Source of the DNA: Nostoc desertorum CM1-VF14
GTDB lineage: Bacteria; Cyanobacteriota; Cyanobacteriia; Cyanobacteriales; Nostocaceae
Direction of reading: 5' to 3'
Length of the DNA stretch: 64,000 nt
Assembly (NCBI GenBank): GCA_019359245.1
Contig: JAHHHR010000002.1
Span: 248,001 to 312,000, forward strand
Made by a program: the position numbers and the translations under genes. Under the pieces are notes generated by a model. That model searched no databases. It was not told the origin of the DNA and worked only from the letters and a program-made list of their open reading frames with translations. Every line of letters begins with the position of its first letter. Position 1 is the first letter of the stretch. This document shows positions 37,790 through 47,309 of this stretch, piece by piece.

Positions 37790-37870
37790 CTGCATGGGAA
37801 TGACTAATTAGGGGCTGCTGTTTCCAGTCAGACATTGAGTCAGCAGCACACATGAAGCATTCCCATGCAG
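37790..37870. repeat. Long two-tier hairpin downstream of the oxidoreductase
   Basis: Outer stem CTGCATGGGAATG (37790-37802) with CATTCCCATGCAG (37858-37870), 13 perfect pairs; inner stem GCTGCTG (37814-37820) with CAGCAGC (37841-37847). It ends about 30 bp beyond the oxidoreductase stop. It may be a transcript 3' end, a small RNA or a mobile palindrome. The rest of 37528-37789 holds only a G-rich repeat near 37628. Confidence 0.8.
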
Positions 37871-37898
37871 TGCATTTAAACATCTTCTTCAACCAACT

Positions 37899-39020
37899 TT
37901 ACGACTGCCCAGAAGGTGCAGCAGCATGAATCAAGTCTGGCTTCTCGTCACTAGAAGGACGCTCAATAGTTTGATCCGAGGTGGGACGTTGATGGCGCTC
38001 GCTAGTTTGGATCTGCACAGGTTGACGCGTCTCAATTGACTGGTAAAGCGCTTGAATGATAGCAACATCAATCAAGCCTTCCGTCCCAGATGGCTCTGGG
38101 TCTTTATCTTCGAGAATACAATTAGAGAAGTAGGTAAATTCAGCCGCTAGTTGATCGTGATCCTCAAAGGTACGCTCCTGAGTTTCACCATTAATTGTCA
38201 GGTAATGCTTGATTTCTCCCTGCCAAGGATATGCAGGTTTTACTTGCAAATCGCCTTGAGTACCTACAATCTGATAGGTTGAAACACTTGCAGATCCGAA
38301 GCTACAGGTAAATGTTGCCAATCGCTCATTGGGGAAACGCAAGATAACGCTAGCCATTTCTTCCACTTCGCTGAAGCGTTGTTCTCCCTTATTGGCAGCT
38401 ACAGCAAATACTTCAATTGGTTCATCTTGAAATAGATAACGTGCAGCATTAATGCAGTAAATGCCAATATCATAAAGTGTGCCACCACCTGTTACATCTC
38501 GTAAACGAATATTGCCTTCTTCTACTTGCTGAGTAAAAATCGAGTTGAAAATCCGTGGTTCACCAATTTGCTTTGAGCGGACAATTTCGACTGCTTGTAA
38601 ATTGGCTTCTTCTAAATGTAAGCGGTAGGCAATCATCAGCTTCACATTGTTGTCATTGGCAGCTTTAATCATTGCCTCACACTCTTGTTCAGTTATTGCC
38701 ATCGGCTTCTCACATAACACATGAATTGCCTGATTAGCAGCCCGTACAGTATAGTCGCAATGCAAATGATTGGGCAGCGCAATATAAACTGCATCAATCT
38801 CGCCACTTGCCAGACAGTCCTCATACTCTTCGTAAGAGTAAGTATGCTCAATACCATACATTTTGCTCAGTTCTTCGTTTTTAGTGGGGTCATTTGAAAC
38901 CAGTGCCACTAATTCTGAGTTTTCGGCGTTGGCAAACGAAGGTAAGGCAGCTTCTTGAGCAAACCAACCTAAACCAACGACAGCGTAGCGAATTTTGCGT
39001 TTACCATTTGTAGCAGTCAT
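37899..39020 (-). CDS. Gfo/Idh/MocA family NAD(P)-dependent oxidoreductase
   Basis: A 373-residue sugar-type dehydrogenase. N-terminal Rossmann fold: KIRYAVVGLGWFAQEAALPSF, then the CEKPMAITEQECEAMI motif near residue 108 with its catalytic-region lysine. The C-terminal domain has GGGTLYDIGIYCINAARYLFQDEPIEV, similar to glucose-fructose oxidoreductase relatives. The last 40 residues (IQTSERHQRPTSDQTIERPSSDEKPD) are polar and look disordered. Substrate unknown. It is followed by a strong hairpin and preceded by the hemerythrin gene on the same strand, 100 bp away. Confidence 0.92.
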   Translation of the reverse strand: MTATNGKRKIRYAVVGLGWFAQEAALPSFANAENSELVALVSNDPTKNEELSKMYGIEHTYSYEEYEDCLASGEIDAVYIALPNHLHCDYTVRAANQAIHVLCEKPMAITEQECEAMIKAANDNNVKLMIAYRLHLEEANLQAVEIVRSKQIGEPRIFNSIFTQQVEEGNIRLRDVTGGGTLYDIGIYCINAARYLFQDEPIEVFAVAANKGEQRFSEVEEMASVILRFPNERLATFTCSFGSASVSTYQIVGTQGDLQVKPAYPWQGEIKHYLTINGETQERTFEDHDQLAAEFTYFSNCILEDKDPEPSGTEGLIDVAIIQALYQSIETRQPVQIQTSERHQRPTSDQTIERPSSDEKPDLIHAAAPSGQS

Positions 39021-39120
39021 TATCTACTCCCTGATGAAGGAACAATTTCATAATTTTTATGCACTAATTACGTGCAAAGATGGCTGAATGCTTATACAAA
39101 CACTTTTCCAAAGTGTATTG

Positions 39121-39594
39121 TTACATTGCTAATGCAGCTTCTATATCGGGCATCAACTTAGCTTTCGCTTCCTGAAATTCCTGACCCAATTCAGTTAGCT
39201 CTTTCTCACTCATACATTCGCGTACAGCATTAAAAATCTCGCTTTCTTCTTCTTCTACATGATGCTCAACTGATTCTTTCAATTCACTCATTTTTTCTTT
39301 AAACTCAGGATCAGTAGGTTTAAGCACCTTAATCTCTTCTAAAATAACTGAAACTTCTTCATGTTCTTCTTCAGCTTCTTCAATATATTGTTCAGTTTCT
39401 TCGTGCTCTCGCATAGCTGGGTAGAAGACTAATTCTTCAGTTCTAGCGTGTAAGTTCAGTGCTATATAAATTTGATTGAATTGCTCAAGCAATTTTGCGC
39501 CCTTAGCTTTTTCTGCTTCTGCAAAAAGTTTCTCAACTTGGCGATGTTCTGCTTCAATTAATGAAAGAATGTCTGTTGCTTTAGTTTTAGCCAT
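39121..39594 (-). CDS. Hemerythrin-like HHE domain protein
   Basis: A 157-residue four-helix protein. The likely di-iron ligands are spread as in HHE proteins: IEAEHRQVEKLF, LNLHARTEELVFYPAM (H-x3-E), EEEHEEVSVI and VEHHVEEEESEIFN (H-x4-E). Very acidic. Family members sense or store O2, or protect against oxidative damage; none is shown here. Start at the ATG at 39594. It may be cotranscribed with the oxidoreductase. Confidence 0.9.
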   Translation of the reverse strand: MAKTKATDILSLIEAEHRQVEKLFAEAEKAKGAKLLEQFNQIYIALNLHARTEELVFYPAMREHEETEQYIEEAEEEHEEVSVILEEIKVLKPTDPEFKEKMSELKESVEHHVEEEESEIFNAVRECMSEKELTELGQEFQEAKAKLMPDIEAALAM

Positions 39595-39994
39595 TTTCTT
39601 TTCCCTTAGTAATTATCGATTTATAGGGCTGAGAATTTGGAGGTTCATAAATGAGATACCGTATATTCTCAATGACTTGGTAAATTAAAACCTCATTCTT
39701 TAAGTAAGCTTTAATTTAGACTTAAGGAATATTTTCGCTATTGCACTTTAAATGAAATCCATAACCTTGGCATGATGGATACTGAGTATGTATCATTAGT
39801 AGTTCAAAGCTACGACCTAAACCTGGGATAACAGATGAAGATTCCCACACAGTAAAGTACTAAGCTCATTACTGGGTAAAGTAGAGTTTAGAAGTTATTT
39901 ATAGAATTCAGGTGATTTCTGGCGGAGTATGTGGGGTAACTCAACTTTCTTATCATCATGATGTTACAGAAGGTGTTTTCCTTTTGGTGAAGAG
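39595..39994. other. Intergenic region without supported gene
   Basis: About 400 AT-rich bases containing the hemerythrin promoter. No ORF, tRNA or clear hairpin was found. Confidence 0.5.
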
Positions 39995-40237
39995 TTAAAG
40001 GAAGTTTTGAGTATTCAAAACCTGAAGCATAATTGGTGTATAAAACACACAGTTTATAATAAATACAAATAATAAAACTTTAATTGGAGAAAATTTCTCT
40101 GCCAACAAAGCACGCGCAAATATACACCGAATTTCCTTTTCGGAAGCATTGCAATTTTGTGATTTAATTCTTGCAAGACAAAGTTTTTTCGCCGCACGTT
40201 CACGAACCGCGAACATTTTTATGCGTTCTGCGGTCAT
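39995..40237 (-). CDS. Possible small protein or remnant
   Basis: An 80-codon frame. The first 50 residues (RERAAKKLCLARIKSQNCNASEKEIRCIFARALLAEKFS) resemble the N-termini of short cyanobacterial proteins of unknown function that carry an ARxK-(N/H)P-AxE-EI pattern. The last 30 residues are hydrophobic (VLLFVFIINCVFYTPIML) and may be read-through of a truncated gene. No ribosome binding site is evident. It may be a pseudogene fragment. Confidence 0.35.
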   Translation of the reverse strand: MTAERIKMFAVRERAAKKLCLARIKSQNCNASEKEIRCIFARALLAEKFSPIKVLLFVFIINCVFYTPIMLQVLNTQNFL

Positions 40238-40455
40238 ACTACTTAGATTAGTATGGGCTTAAACGCGATCGCCTATATAAGTACTGCATTGTATCCAAAA
40301 TAGAGCAGAAAATAAGTGCAAATGCTTTTTAGCTTTATTCAGCCGTGTTTTACAGTCTGCTTTTTATCATAACTATACGTAACTATCCATTGCTTATCTA
40401 CCAAACCCGATTAAAATAAATACGCAACTTGGGCTTCCATAGGAGTTATCCAGCC

Positions 40456-41118
40456 GTGCAGCCGGACTTAATAGGTTTGGAAATTAGTAAGGGGGAACTG
40501 AGACGTTTAACTGGGTTCGATCCAGAAGACGTTTTTCGCCCTTCGGTTTTGCGAGACAGCAAGAAGCGATTAGGGTTTTTGATCAATGAAATGCTGGTGA
40601 CGCTGGCGCTAACCCCAATAATTGTTGGCTTTGTTTACGCGTTTATTATTCTGCCAACAATTGGTTCTTCAATTCGACTAGGAATTCTTTTACTTATTTT
40701 AGTGCCAATGCCAATATTAGTGGGGCGATGGCTGTGGCGGCAGTTGACCTGTCCTGAAGGGCTGACAATACTTTTAGATGAAGTTGATAAATATCATGAC
40801 CTGGTTGCTGCCATAGATATTAATGACCAATTGGCAGCATCAGGAAACGTAGAAAGCAGTTTCCGTGATCGAGATCAAGTAATCTCGGCCCTGCAACTAA
40901 TTAGAGAAGATTTAGTCCGCGCTCTGAAAACGGAACGAATTTTGCGGGATAATAAAAAATTGCTTGCTAATAACCAAGAGTTATTTGTGAATAATTTAGC
41001 CAGTCTGCAAGCTTTACAAGTTAGTAGTCAAGCAGGCGAATATGCTCAACTGCTAAATCAATCATTGCAAATTGCGATCGATGTGCAAGCAGAAATCAGA
41101 AAATTGCAGAAAGGCTGA
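40456..41118 (+). CDS. Membrane-associated hypothetical protein, GTG start
   Basis: A 220-residue protein I do not recognise. A soluble N-terminus (ISKGELRRLTGFDPEDVFRPSVLRD) is followed by two membrane helices (LVTLALTPIIVGFVYAFIILP and LGILLLILVPMPILVGRWLW) and a long helical, probably coiled-coil C-terminus (LLDEVDKYHDLVAAIDINDQLA, then LQLIREDLVRALKTERILRDNKKLLANNQ). The frame opens with a TTG at 40429, but AGGAG at 40441 lies 10 bases before the in-frame GTG at 40456, which was chosen. Looks like a conserved cyanobacterial family. Confidence 0.75.
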   Translation: MQPDLIGLEISKGELRRLTGFDPEDVFRPSVLRDSKKRLGFLINEMLVTLALTPIIVGFVYAFIILPTIGSSIRLGILLLILVPMPILVGRWLWRQLTCPEGLTILLDEVDKYHDLVAAIDINDQLAASGNVESSFRDRDQVISALQLIREDLVRALKTERILRDNKKLLANNQELFVNNLASLQALQVSSQAGEYAQLLNQSLQIAIDVQAEIRKLQKG

Positions 41119-41139
41119 GTGGATGTTTGTAAAAGCTTG

Positions 41140-41258
41140 GGCGACTAGAAGCGCAGCTACACAGACAAAACCTGCCTCCGCAGGTTAGAAAACCCTTGAT
41201 TTTGATTAGTCCACGGAGGTGGACTTTGCTTCTTGTGTGGTCGCGACTTCTAGTCGCC
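41140..41258. mobile_element. MITE-like palindromic element
   Basis: Perfect 12-bp terminal inverted repeats (GGCGACTAGAAG at 41140, CTTCTAGTCGCC at 41247). Inside are two hairpins, CCTGC-CTCC-GCAGG and GTCCA-CGGAGG-TGGAC, whose loops are complementary. No ORF. The GACTTCTAGTCGC ends recall a widespread repeat of filamentous cyanobacteria. It fills the gap before the DUF1537 gene. Confidence 0.75.
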
Positions 41259-41296
41259 AATACTTTTTCAAAAAACAATCGCCCCGTTGACTTAAA

Positions 41297-42619
41297 ATGA
41301 GCAACAAACCAAAAATAATTGTCCTGGATGATGACCCTACGGGTTCTCAAACAGTCCACAGCTGCTTGCTGCTAATGCGCTGGGATGTGGACACTTTACG
41401 CATCGGGTTGCAGGATGATTCGCCGATTTTCTTTGTGCTGACTAATACTAGATCGCTAACGCCAGAGTCCGCTGCATCTGTCACCACACAAGTTTGCCAG
41501 AACCTGAAAATTGCTTTGAATGCTGAAGGAGTTGAGGATTTTCTGATTGTCAGCCGTTCTGATTCTACTTTGCGGGGACATTATCCCATTGAAACTGATG
41601 CGATCGCACAAGAACTCGGCCCTTTTGATGCTCATTTTCTTGTACCAGCTTTTTTTGAGGGTGGACGCATCACCCGCGACAGCGTTCATTATTTAATTAT
41701 TGGCGGTGTACCCACCCCAGTGCATGAAACTGAGTTTGCCCATGATTCAGTCTTCAGTTACCATCACAGTTACTTACCCAAGTACGTCGAAGAAAAGACT
41801 CAAGGACGAATTAGTGCCGAAGCTGTAGAAAGGTTCCTCCTAGATGATATTCGCGCTGGTAGTTTGGAACGGTTGTTACAACTGAGTGGTAATAAGTGCG
41901 GTGTTGTAGATGGTGAAACTCAAGATGATCTCAACCGCTTTGCAGTAGACATATTAGCCGCAGCAAGTCAAGGAAAACGCTTTCTATTTCGCAGTGCAGC
42001 AAGTATTTTAACAGCTTTAGCCGCTTTACCTCCCCAACCCATTGCCGCCGGAAACATGGCCCAGTACGTGCGGCAAGGCAAACCAGGTGCGGTGATTGTT
42101 GGTTCCCATGTGAAAAAGACTACTCAGCAGTTAGAAGCACTGTTACGAGTAGAAGGAACAGTGGGAATCGAAGTGAATGTAGCGCGATTACTTGATGATG
42201 CAAATCAATCTGCGGCACTACTAACTGAAATCAAAGAAAGTACACGGGCGGTACATGAGGCTGGCAAAACACCAGTGGTTTATACTAGCCGTCAGGAACT
42301 GACTTTTAAAGATGTCAACACACGATTGGAGTTTGGGACAAAAGTTTCAAGTTTATTGATGGATATTGTACGGGGTTTACCAGCTGATATAGGATTCTTA
42401 ATCAGCAAGGGTGGTATTACCTCTAATGATGTCTTGAGTACTGGACTAGCTTTAACTTCAGCCCGGTTACTCGGTCAAATTTTAGCTGGTTGTTCAATGG
42501 TGTTAACGCCATCTGATCATCCCCAGTTTCCTGATTTGCCTGTGGTATTGTTTCCAGGTAATGTCGGCGATGCTGATGCGTTGGGGACAATTTATCAAAG
42601 GTTAACCGTGCCAATTTAG
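41297..42619 (+). CDS. Four-carbon acid sugar kinase family (DUF1537) protein
   Basis: A 440-residue protein. The N-terminal domain has the family's VLDDDPTGSQTVHSCLLL and SRSDSTLRGHYPIETDAIA motifs; the C-terminal nucleotide-binding domain has GKPGAVIVGSHVKKTTQQLEALL, FLISKGGITSNDVLSTGLAL and FPGNVGDADALGTIYQRL. The family phosphorylates acid sugars such as erythronate or threonate. No neighbouring dehydrogenase or isomerase of those pathways is present, so the substrate is open. Start at the ATG at 41297. Confidence 0.9.
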   Translation: MSNKPKIIVLDDDPTGSQTVHSCLLLMRWDVDTLRIGLQDDSPIFFVLTNTRSLTPESAASVTTQVCQNLKIALNAEGVEDFLIVSRSDSTLRGHYPIETDAIAQELGPFDAHFLVPAFFEGGRITRDSVHYLIIGGVPTPVHETEFAHDSVFSYHHSYLPKYVEEKTQGRISAEAVERFLLDDIRAGSLERLLQLSGNKCGVVDGETQDDLNRFAVDILAAASQGKRFLFRSAASILTALAALPPQPIAAGNMAQYVRQGKPGAVIVGSHVKKTTQQLEALLRVEGTVGIEVNVARLLDDANQSAALLTEIKESTRAVHEAGKTPVVYTSRQELTFKDVNTRLEFGTKVSSLLMDIVRGLPADIGFLISKGGITSNDVLSTGLALTSARLLGQILAGCSMVLTPSDHPQFPDLPVVLFPGNVGDADALGTIYQRLTVPI

Positions 42620-42785
42620 ATTTTAGATTTTAGATTAAAGAATCTTTTGGTTCATGTCAGACTAACGTCCCGCTACGCGCTTTCACTCCTTGTGGGTGAC
42701 ACAAATCCAAAATCCAAGTTGCGCTGGAAGCGCACCAAAGGTGCGACCCAAAATCTAAAATTTGTTGTCTTTTGGCTAGTAATAC

Positions 42786-43835
42786 ATGACTTCTGATTCT
42801 GTGATTCCCGATCTAAAGTCAAATTCTACACTTCCTAGTGCAGAATCCAACTCTATCCTTTCTGAGGTAGAGGTAAATCCTACTGTTTCTGATGTAGAGT
42901 CAGATTCTATCCTCCCAGATGCGGAGTTAAAATCTGTCCTCCTTTATTTAAAATCAAATACTGTCCTTGAGGATGTAGAGTCAAATGCTGCTAACCCAAA
43001 TGTAGAGTCAAATGCTGCTAGCCCAAATGTAGAGTCAAATGCTGATACAGCATTAGATTTTATTCTTACTGATTCAAACCCTAATGAGTCAGCATTACCA
43101 GGGCATCGCGTAAATGACAATACTCAAGTCCAGTTAAAAAGTAAGGAGGGACGACTTTTATTAATTTTGCCCCCGGAATCCCAAGTATCGGCCTCAGAAC
43201 TCACTTGGTCTGAAATTTGGCAACAAATAAGACAACGTTTGAATGCAGGCGATCGCTTCCGTATATCTAATACTCCTGTGCATCTGATGGCACAAGACCG
43301 TTTAGTAGATGCCAGACAACTCCAAGAACTCGCTGAGGCTTTGAATGAAGTCGAACTCCGGCTCATATCAGTCTCGACTAGTCGTCGGCAAACTGCGATC
43401 GCTGCCGTCACATCTGGGTATTCTGTAGAACAATTGCAGCCCGTAACTTCCCTGAATTCCGAGCCAAAACCTACAGCCATACCCCAAGAAGACGCTCTCT
43501 ATTTGGAAATGACAGTCCGCTCTGGAGTTGAAATTCGTCATCCTGGAACAGTAATTCTATTGGGAGATTTAAATCCAGGTGGTATTGTAATTGCAGATGG
43601 AGATATTATCATCTGGGGCCGCCTACGTGGAATCGCTCATGCTGGTGCTGGAGGCAATCGTGAGTGTCTGATTATGGCTTTGCAAATGGAACCAACCCAA
43701 TTGCGGATCGCAGATGCTGTCGCTAGGGCACCAGAAAAATTGCCAATACAGTTTTTTCCAGAGGTGGCACATATTACGCCCCAAGGAATTCGCATTGCTA
43801 GGGCTACTGATTTTTCCAGAAACCAATTTACCTAA
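42786..43835 (+). CDS. minC: Septum site-determining protein MinC
   Basis: A 349-residue cell-division inhibitor acting on FtsZ with MinD. The C-terminal beta-helix domain is clear: VEIRHPGTVILLGDLNPGGIVIADGDIIIWGRLRGIAHAGAGGNRECLIMALQMEPTQLRIADA. The N-terminal MinC domain spans about 125-215. In front of it lie about 110 residues of repetitive, acidic, disordered sequence (VESNAANPNVESNAASPNVESNAD), much longer than in other bacteria; the DNA there repeats AATGTAGAGTCAAATGCTG. minD follows 186 bp later. Confidence 0.94.
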   Translation: MTSDSVIPDLKSNSTLPSAESNSILSEVEVNPTVSDVESDSILPDAELKSVLLYLKSNTVLEDVESNAANPNVESNAASPNVESNADTALDFILTDSNPNESALPGHRVNDNTQVQLKSKEGRLLLILPPESQVSASELTWSEIWQQIRQRLNAGDRFRISNTPVHLMAQDRLVDARQLQELAEALNEVELRLISVSTSRRQTAIAAVTSGYSVEQLQPVTSLNSEPKPTAIPQEDALYLEMTVRSGVEIRHPGTVILLGDLNPGGIVIADGDIIIWGRLRGIAHAGAGGNRECLIMALQMEPTQLRIADAVARAPEKLPIQFFPEVAHITPQGIRIARATDFSRNQFT

Positions 43836-44021
43836 AGCAATCAAGAGCCATAAATATTTACTTAAAGGATGAAGTAGATAAGGATGAAATAATACAAATA
43901 TTCATGCCTCGCCCTGATGAGGAAGATCAGATATTTCTTCATACTTGATACGATACTTCATACTTTATACTGCAATTTACTGTTTTATATTTTCTGAACC
44001 CTTATTGACCGTATTTCTATC

Positions 44022-44828
44022 ATGACTCGCATTATTGTGATTACCTCCGGCAAAGGAGGAGTGGGTAAAACCACAGTTTCAGCAAATCTGGGCATGGCTT
44101 TAGCCAAAATGGGGCGTCAAGTTGCCTTGGTTGATGCGGATTTTGGTCTGAGAAATTTGGATTTGCTGCTAGGGCTAGAAAACCGCATCGTCTATACTGC
44201 GGTGGAAGTCTTAGCCAGAGAATGCCGCTTAGAACAAGCCTTGGTGAAAGATAAGCGCCAACCCAATCTCGTACTTTTGCCGGCAGCCCAAAATCGCTCT
44301 AAAGATGCAGTCACACCTGAACAGATGAAGTTATTGGTGAATGCATTGGCGCAAAAGTATCAGTACGTGATCATCGATAGCCCCGCCGGCATTGAAAATG
44401 GGTTTAAAAATGCGATCGGCCCGGCAAAAGAAGCGCTAGTTATCAGCACACCAGAAATTTCCTCAGTTCGTGACGCTGACCGGGTAGTGGGGTTACTTGA
44501 GGCACAAGGTATCAAGCGTGTTCATTTAATAATTAACCGCATCAGACCCTCAATGGTGCAAGCAAATGATATGATGTCAGTGCAAGATGTTCAGGAACTT
44601 CTCGCCATTCCCCTGATCGGGGTAATCCCTGACGACGAGCGTGTTATTGTATCTACCAATCGCGGCGAACCCTTAGTGTTAGCGGAAAATCCCTCTTTAG
44701 CTGCCACAGCCTTTGAGAACATTGCTCGTAGATTAGAAGGGGAAAGTGTCGAATTTCTGGAGATCGACTCGTCCCAAGACAGCATCTTCGCCCGGATACG
44801 AAGGTTGTTCAGGACAAAGATTGTTTAA
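44022..44828 (+). CDS. minD: Septum site-determining ATPase MinD
   Basis: A 268-residue ParA-type ATPase. The deviant Walker A is GKGGVGKTT at residues 10-18, with [19 protein letters not shown] after it and the Walker B-like [17 protein letters not shown] near residue 118. The C-terminal membrane-targeting helix is present ([15 protein letters not shown]). With MinC and MinE it positions the division septum. minE begins 35 bp downstream. Confidence 0.98.
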   Translation: MTRIIVITSGKGGVGKTTVSANLGMALAKMGRQVALVDADFGLRNLDLLLGLENRIVYTAVEVLARECRLEQALVKDKRQPNLVLLPAAQNRSKDAVTPEQMKLLVNALAQKYQYVIIDSPAGIENGFKNAIGPAKEALVISTPEISSVRDADRVVGLLEAQGIKRVHLIINRIRPSMVQANDMMSVQDVQELLAIPLIGVIPDDERVIVSTNRGEPLVLAENPSLAATAFENIARRLEGESVEFLEIDSSQDSIFARIRRLFRTKIV

Positions 44829-44863
44829 CTTATTTTCCAGTCTCCGCGCCAGACCTATTCGTA

Positions 44864-45154
44864 ATGATTGAACTTCTAGAACGACTTTTTTCTCGCGGTC
44901 CTGATAGCAGTCGAACTCAAGTTAAACGTCGCCTGCAATTGGTGATTGCTCACGATCGCGCTGATTTAGATCCTCAAACATTGGAAAAAATGCGGAAAGA
45001 AATCTTAGATGTAGTCTGTCGCTATGTCGAAATTGAGACGGAGGGCTTGGAGTTTTCCTTAGAAAGCAACCAACGAACCACAGCTTTAATTGCTAATTTG
45101 CCCATCCGCCGAGTCAAAGGGGCTATACCTGAATGGGAAAGGGGTGATAAATAA
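44864..45154 (+). CDS. minE: Cell division topological specificity factor MinE
   Basis: A 96-residue protein that stimulates MinD ATPase. The N-terminal amphipathic segment [12 protein letters not shown], the contact helix region [38 protein letters not shown], and the dimerisation part [26 protein letters not shown] follow the family order. Last gene of the minCDE unit. Confidence 0.97.
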   Translation: MIELLERLFSRGPDSSRTQVKRRLQLVIAHDRADLDPQTLEKMRKEILDVVCRYVEIETEGLEFSLESNQRTTALIANLPIRRVKGAIPEWERGDK

Positions 45155-45352
45155 GTCTTTATAGTTTTAATCTGAAGTATTTTTATTTAGGATGTAGTGA
45201 AACTATGGCCAATTACGACGAATCATCCCAACTTTTGAATTAATAAAAGTTTTTATAAAAAAGTGATTCTACGTCAAATGAGTTGAGATAACACAGTATT
45301 TGATTTGGGCATACTTACATACAGGTATTATCGACACTATGTTTAGCCTTGT

Positions 45353-45898
45353 ATGTCACGGCTTAAAATCATCTTTTTTCGCATCACTTTGCTTGTATCT
45401 GCTTCGATTTTTATCGGGCTGGCTATTCTTTTGGGGGTGATGGTTGTTACAATCACTGGATTGTCAACTTGGTCAGTTTTAACTCAGCCACGTATTCAAT
45501 GGGAATCTACCTCCGCAACTGTAGTTCGTCGAGAAACCTTCACCTTTACAAAGTCTGATCCAGAGGGTAAAAAACTCAGCTGTCCGGTAATTCGATTTAC
45601 GGTTCAAGGTCAGCAGTATGAACAACAAAGTTCGCCTTGCTCTATAAAACGCCGTCCTTGTCAAGATTCAAGGCGTAGAAGGTGTCCCAGAGATCCTCAA
45701 TTTGGCAAGGGACAAATAGTAAAGGTTTGGTACGATCGCACCAACCCTCGAAACACTTTTATTGGAACCACTGCACCTGCTCAATCTAACTTGGGAGATG
45801 CTATTAAAGTATTTTATACTCTAGCAGTGCCGACTGGAGTTTTGCTTGTGGTTGCTAAAGTGATGCTAGACGCTACAAAGCGGCTTGGAAAGACTTAG
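45353..45898 (+). CDS. DUF3592-type membrane protein
   Basis: A 181-residue protein with an N-terminal membrane helix (ITLLVSASIFIGLAILLGVMVVTITGL), an extracytoplasmic beta domain (TSATVVRRETFTFTKSDPEGKKLSCPVIRFTVQGQQYEQQSS, then GQIVKVWYDRTNPRNTFI) and a second helix near the C-terminus (IKVFYTLAVPTGVLLVVAKVML). The KVWYDRTNP block is the DUF3592 hallmark. Four cysteines in the loop may form disulfides. CTTAGGAC at the stop and GTCCTAAG 30 bp on may form a weak 3' hairpin. Confidence 0.82.
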   Translation: MSRLKIIFFRITLLVSASIFIGLAILLGVMVVTITGLSTWSVLTQPRIQWESTSATVVRRETFTFTKSDPEGKKLSCPVIRFTVQGQQYEQQSSPCSIKRRPCQDSRRRRCPRDPQFGKGQIVKVWYDRTNPRNTFIGTTAPAQSNLGDAIKVFYTLAVPTGVLLVVAKVMLDATKRLGKT

Positions 45899-45989
45899 GA
45901 CTAACCTAGTCGGTCACTGTCCTAAGCCTTACTGACGACAAATGCGGCTCACGAAATAAAGGGAGATTATAAAATTTTCTTTCCCTAAA

Positions 45990-47309
45990 CTATCGATAAG
46001 CAACTTGTGGGCCTGCCCAAATTTCCGTAACCTTTTTACCAAAAGTAATAGGTTGATCGTCATCTGTTGTAGGCATAGTTTTACCATCATTAGCAACTTG
46101 CATTAATGGCCAGTTTTCCTCGCCCAATTCACCTGCACGGAACAGCGCATGATCTGGTTGGCTTTTACTCCAACCTAACAATACGGCAATTTTCTCATGC
46201 TCATCTTCTTGATTGGCAGGAGCAACTATATTAGCGTGATTTTTTTGCCGATCCCAAATCACTGCACTATCAGTAGAATCACCTGCATTAAATATACCTT
46301 CAAATTTACGTGCTAAAAAGCGATCGCCTTTTTCCGACCAGCTAACTGGAACTAATACTCCAATTTTACCACTCGTATCAGTTTCTTCTGATGCCGCCGC
46401 CTTTACAGCCTTTAGCTTTAATAAAGGATCACTAACAGGAGTCGTTGAAGCCATCACCCACAACTTCTTGCTGTGCATATCTTGGACAAACAGAACGCTG
46501 GTAACACGGCTGTTGTACATTTCTGGTTTTACTTCTAGTTGCACGCGGCTATAAACAGCATATTTACCATCTGGAGAAACCACCGGTACGCTACGGTAGT
46601 GACGCACTCCCGAACTGCCTTTGGAACCAATCGCCTCTTGAGTCGCTGTAATCCATTTCCAAGGAATAGGATGAGGACTACCTATAGGATCTATTTGTTC
46701 TGCTTGGGACTCATTACGTGGTTCAGAAACAGGTATTTCCGTCGTTGTGGTTGGTTTTGATTCTCTAAGAGTTGGTGTTACTTGAGTTGCTGTCAATGAT
46801 TCAGTAAAAGATTTTTCTTTGAGGAAATAATTTTCTTGTGCTTTCAAAGACTTGATATTAGCAGCTTTGAGTTTTCGGATTAAATTAAGCTGACTAACAG
46901 GAATATCAGTTAATGGTGCGAGTTCAACTGCTGCCAAAGTATCAGGAATAGTTAAATCGCTGCTTAACACAGAACTATCTATTTGAGCGAAAGACTCAAT
47001 TTTCTCTGCTGGTAATACTTGCGGTTCCTGAACAGCAGTACTTTGTGTTGGCACAGAGTCAAATTTTTCTGTTAAGGAGTAAGTTTGCTCTGTGGTTAGT
47101 ATTTCAGCTATCTCAGGTTCCCCAACTACAGCTATTTCCTTTGATACATCAGAATCTCCAGTCATCGAAGTTAGTTTAGCTACTTCGGATTTTACTGGGA
47201 ACGAGTGAGCCGATGCGCCTAGCAAGGGTGCGATTAGCATCACAACGACAACGTAATTGATCAATGGTTGCGTGCGGAACCATCCTGACAGCAAAAGGAG
47301 TTTAAGCAT
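45990..47309 (-). CDS. Exported hypothetical protein
   Basis: A 439-residue protein I do not recognise. An N-terminal hydrophobic segment (INYVVVVMLIAPLLGASAHSF) looks like a signal sequence. About 170 disordered residues rich in Glu, Thr and Ser follow, then a C-terminal domain (about 210-439) with HYRSVPVVSPDGKYAVYSRVQLEVKPEMYNSRVTSVLFVQDM, VLVPVSWSEKGDRFLARKFEGIF and VIWDRQKNHANIVAP, which recalls WD40/TolB-like propeller blades. A frame to 47366 is open, but MLKLLLLSGWFRTQP at 47309 is the more natural start. Confidence 0.72.
   Translation of the reverse strand: MLKLLLLSGWFRTQPLINYVVVVMLIAPLLGASAHSFPVKSEVAKLTSMTGDSDVSKEIAVVGEPEIAEILTTEQTYSLTEKFDSVPTQSTAVQEPQVLPAEKIESFAQIDSSVLSSDLTIPDTLAAVELAPLTDIPVSQLNLIRKLKAANIKSLKAQENYFLKEKSFTESLTATQVTPTLRESKPTTTTEIPVSEPRNESQAEQIDPIGSPHPIPWKWITATQEAIGSKGSSGVRHYRSVPVVSPDGKYAVYSRVQLEVKPEMYNSRVTSVLFVQDMHSKKLWVMASTTPVSDPLLKLKAVKAAASEETDTSGKIGVLVPVSWSEKGDRFLARKFEGIFNAGDSTDSAVIWDRQKNHANIVAPANQEDEHEKIAVLLGWSKSQPDHALFRAGELGEENWPLMQVANDGKTMPTTDDDQPITFGKKVTEIWAGPQVAYR

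Noticed and set aside
37665..37892. 75-codon minus-strand ORF
   Set aside because: It runs through the large hairpin and has no ribosome site or family.
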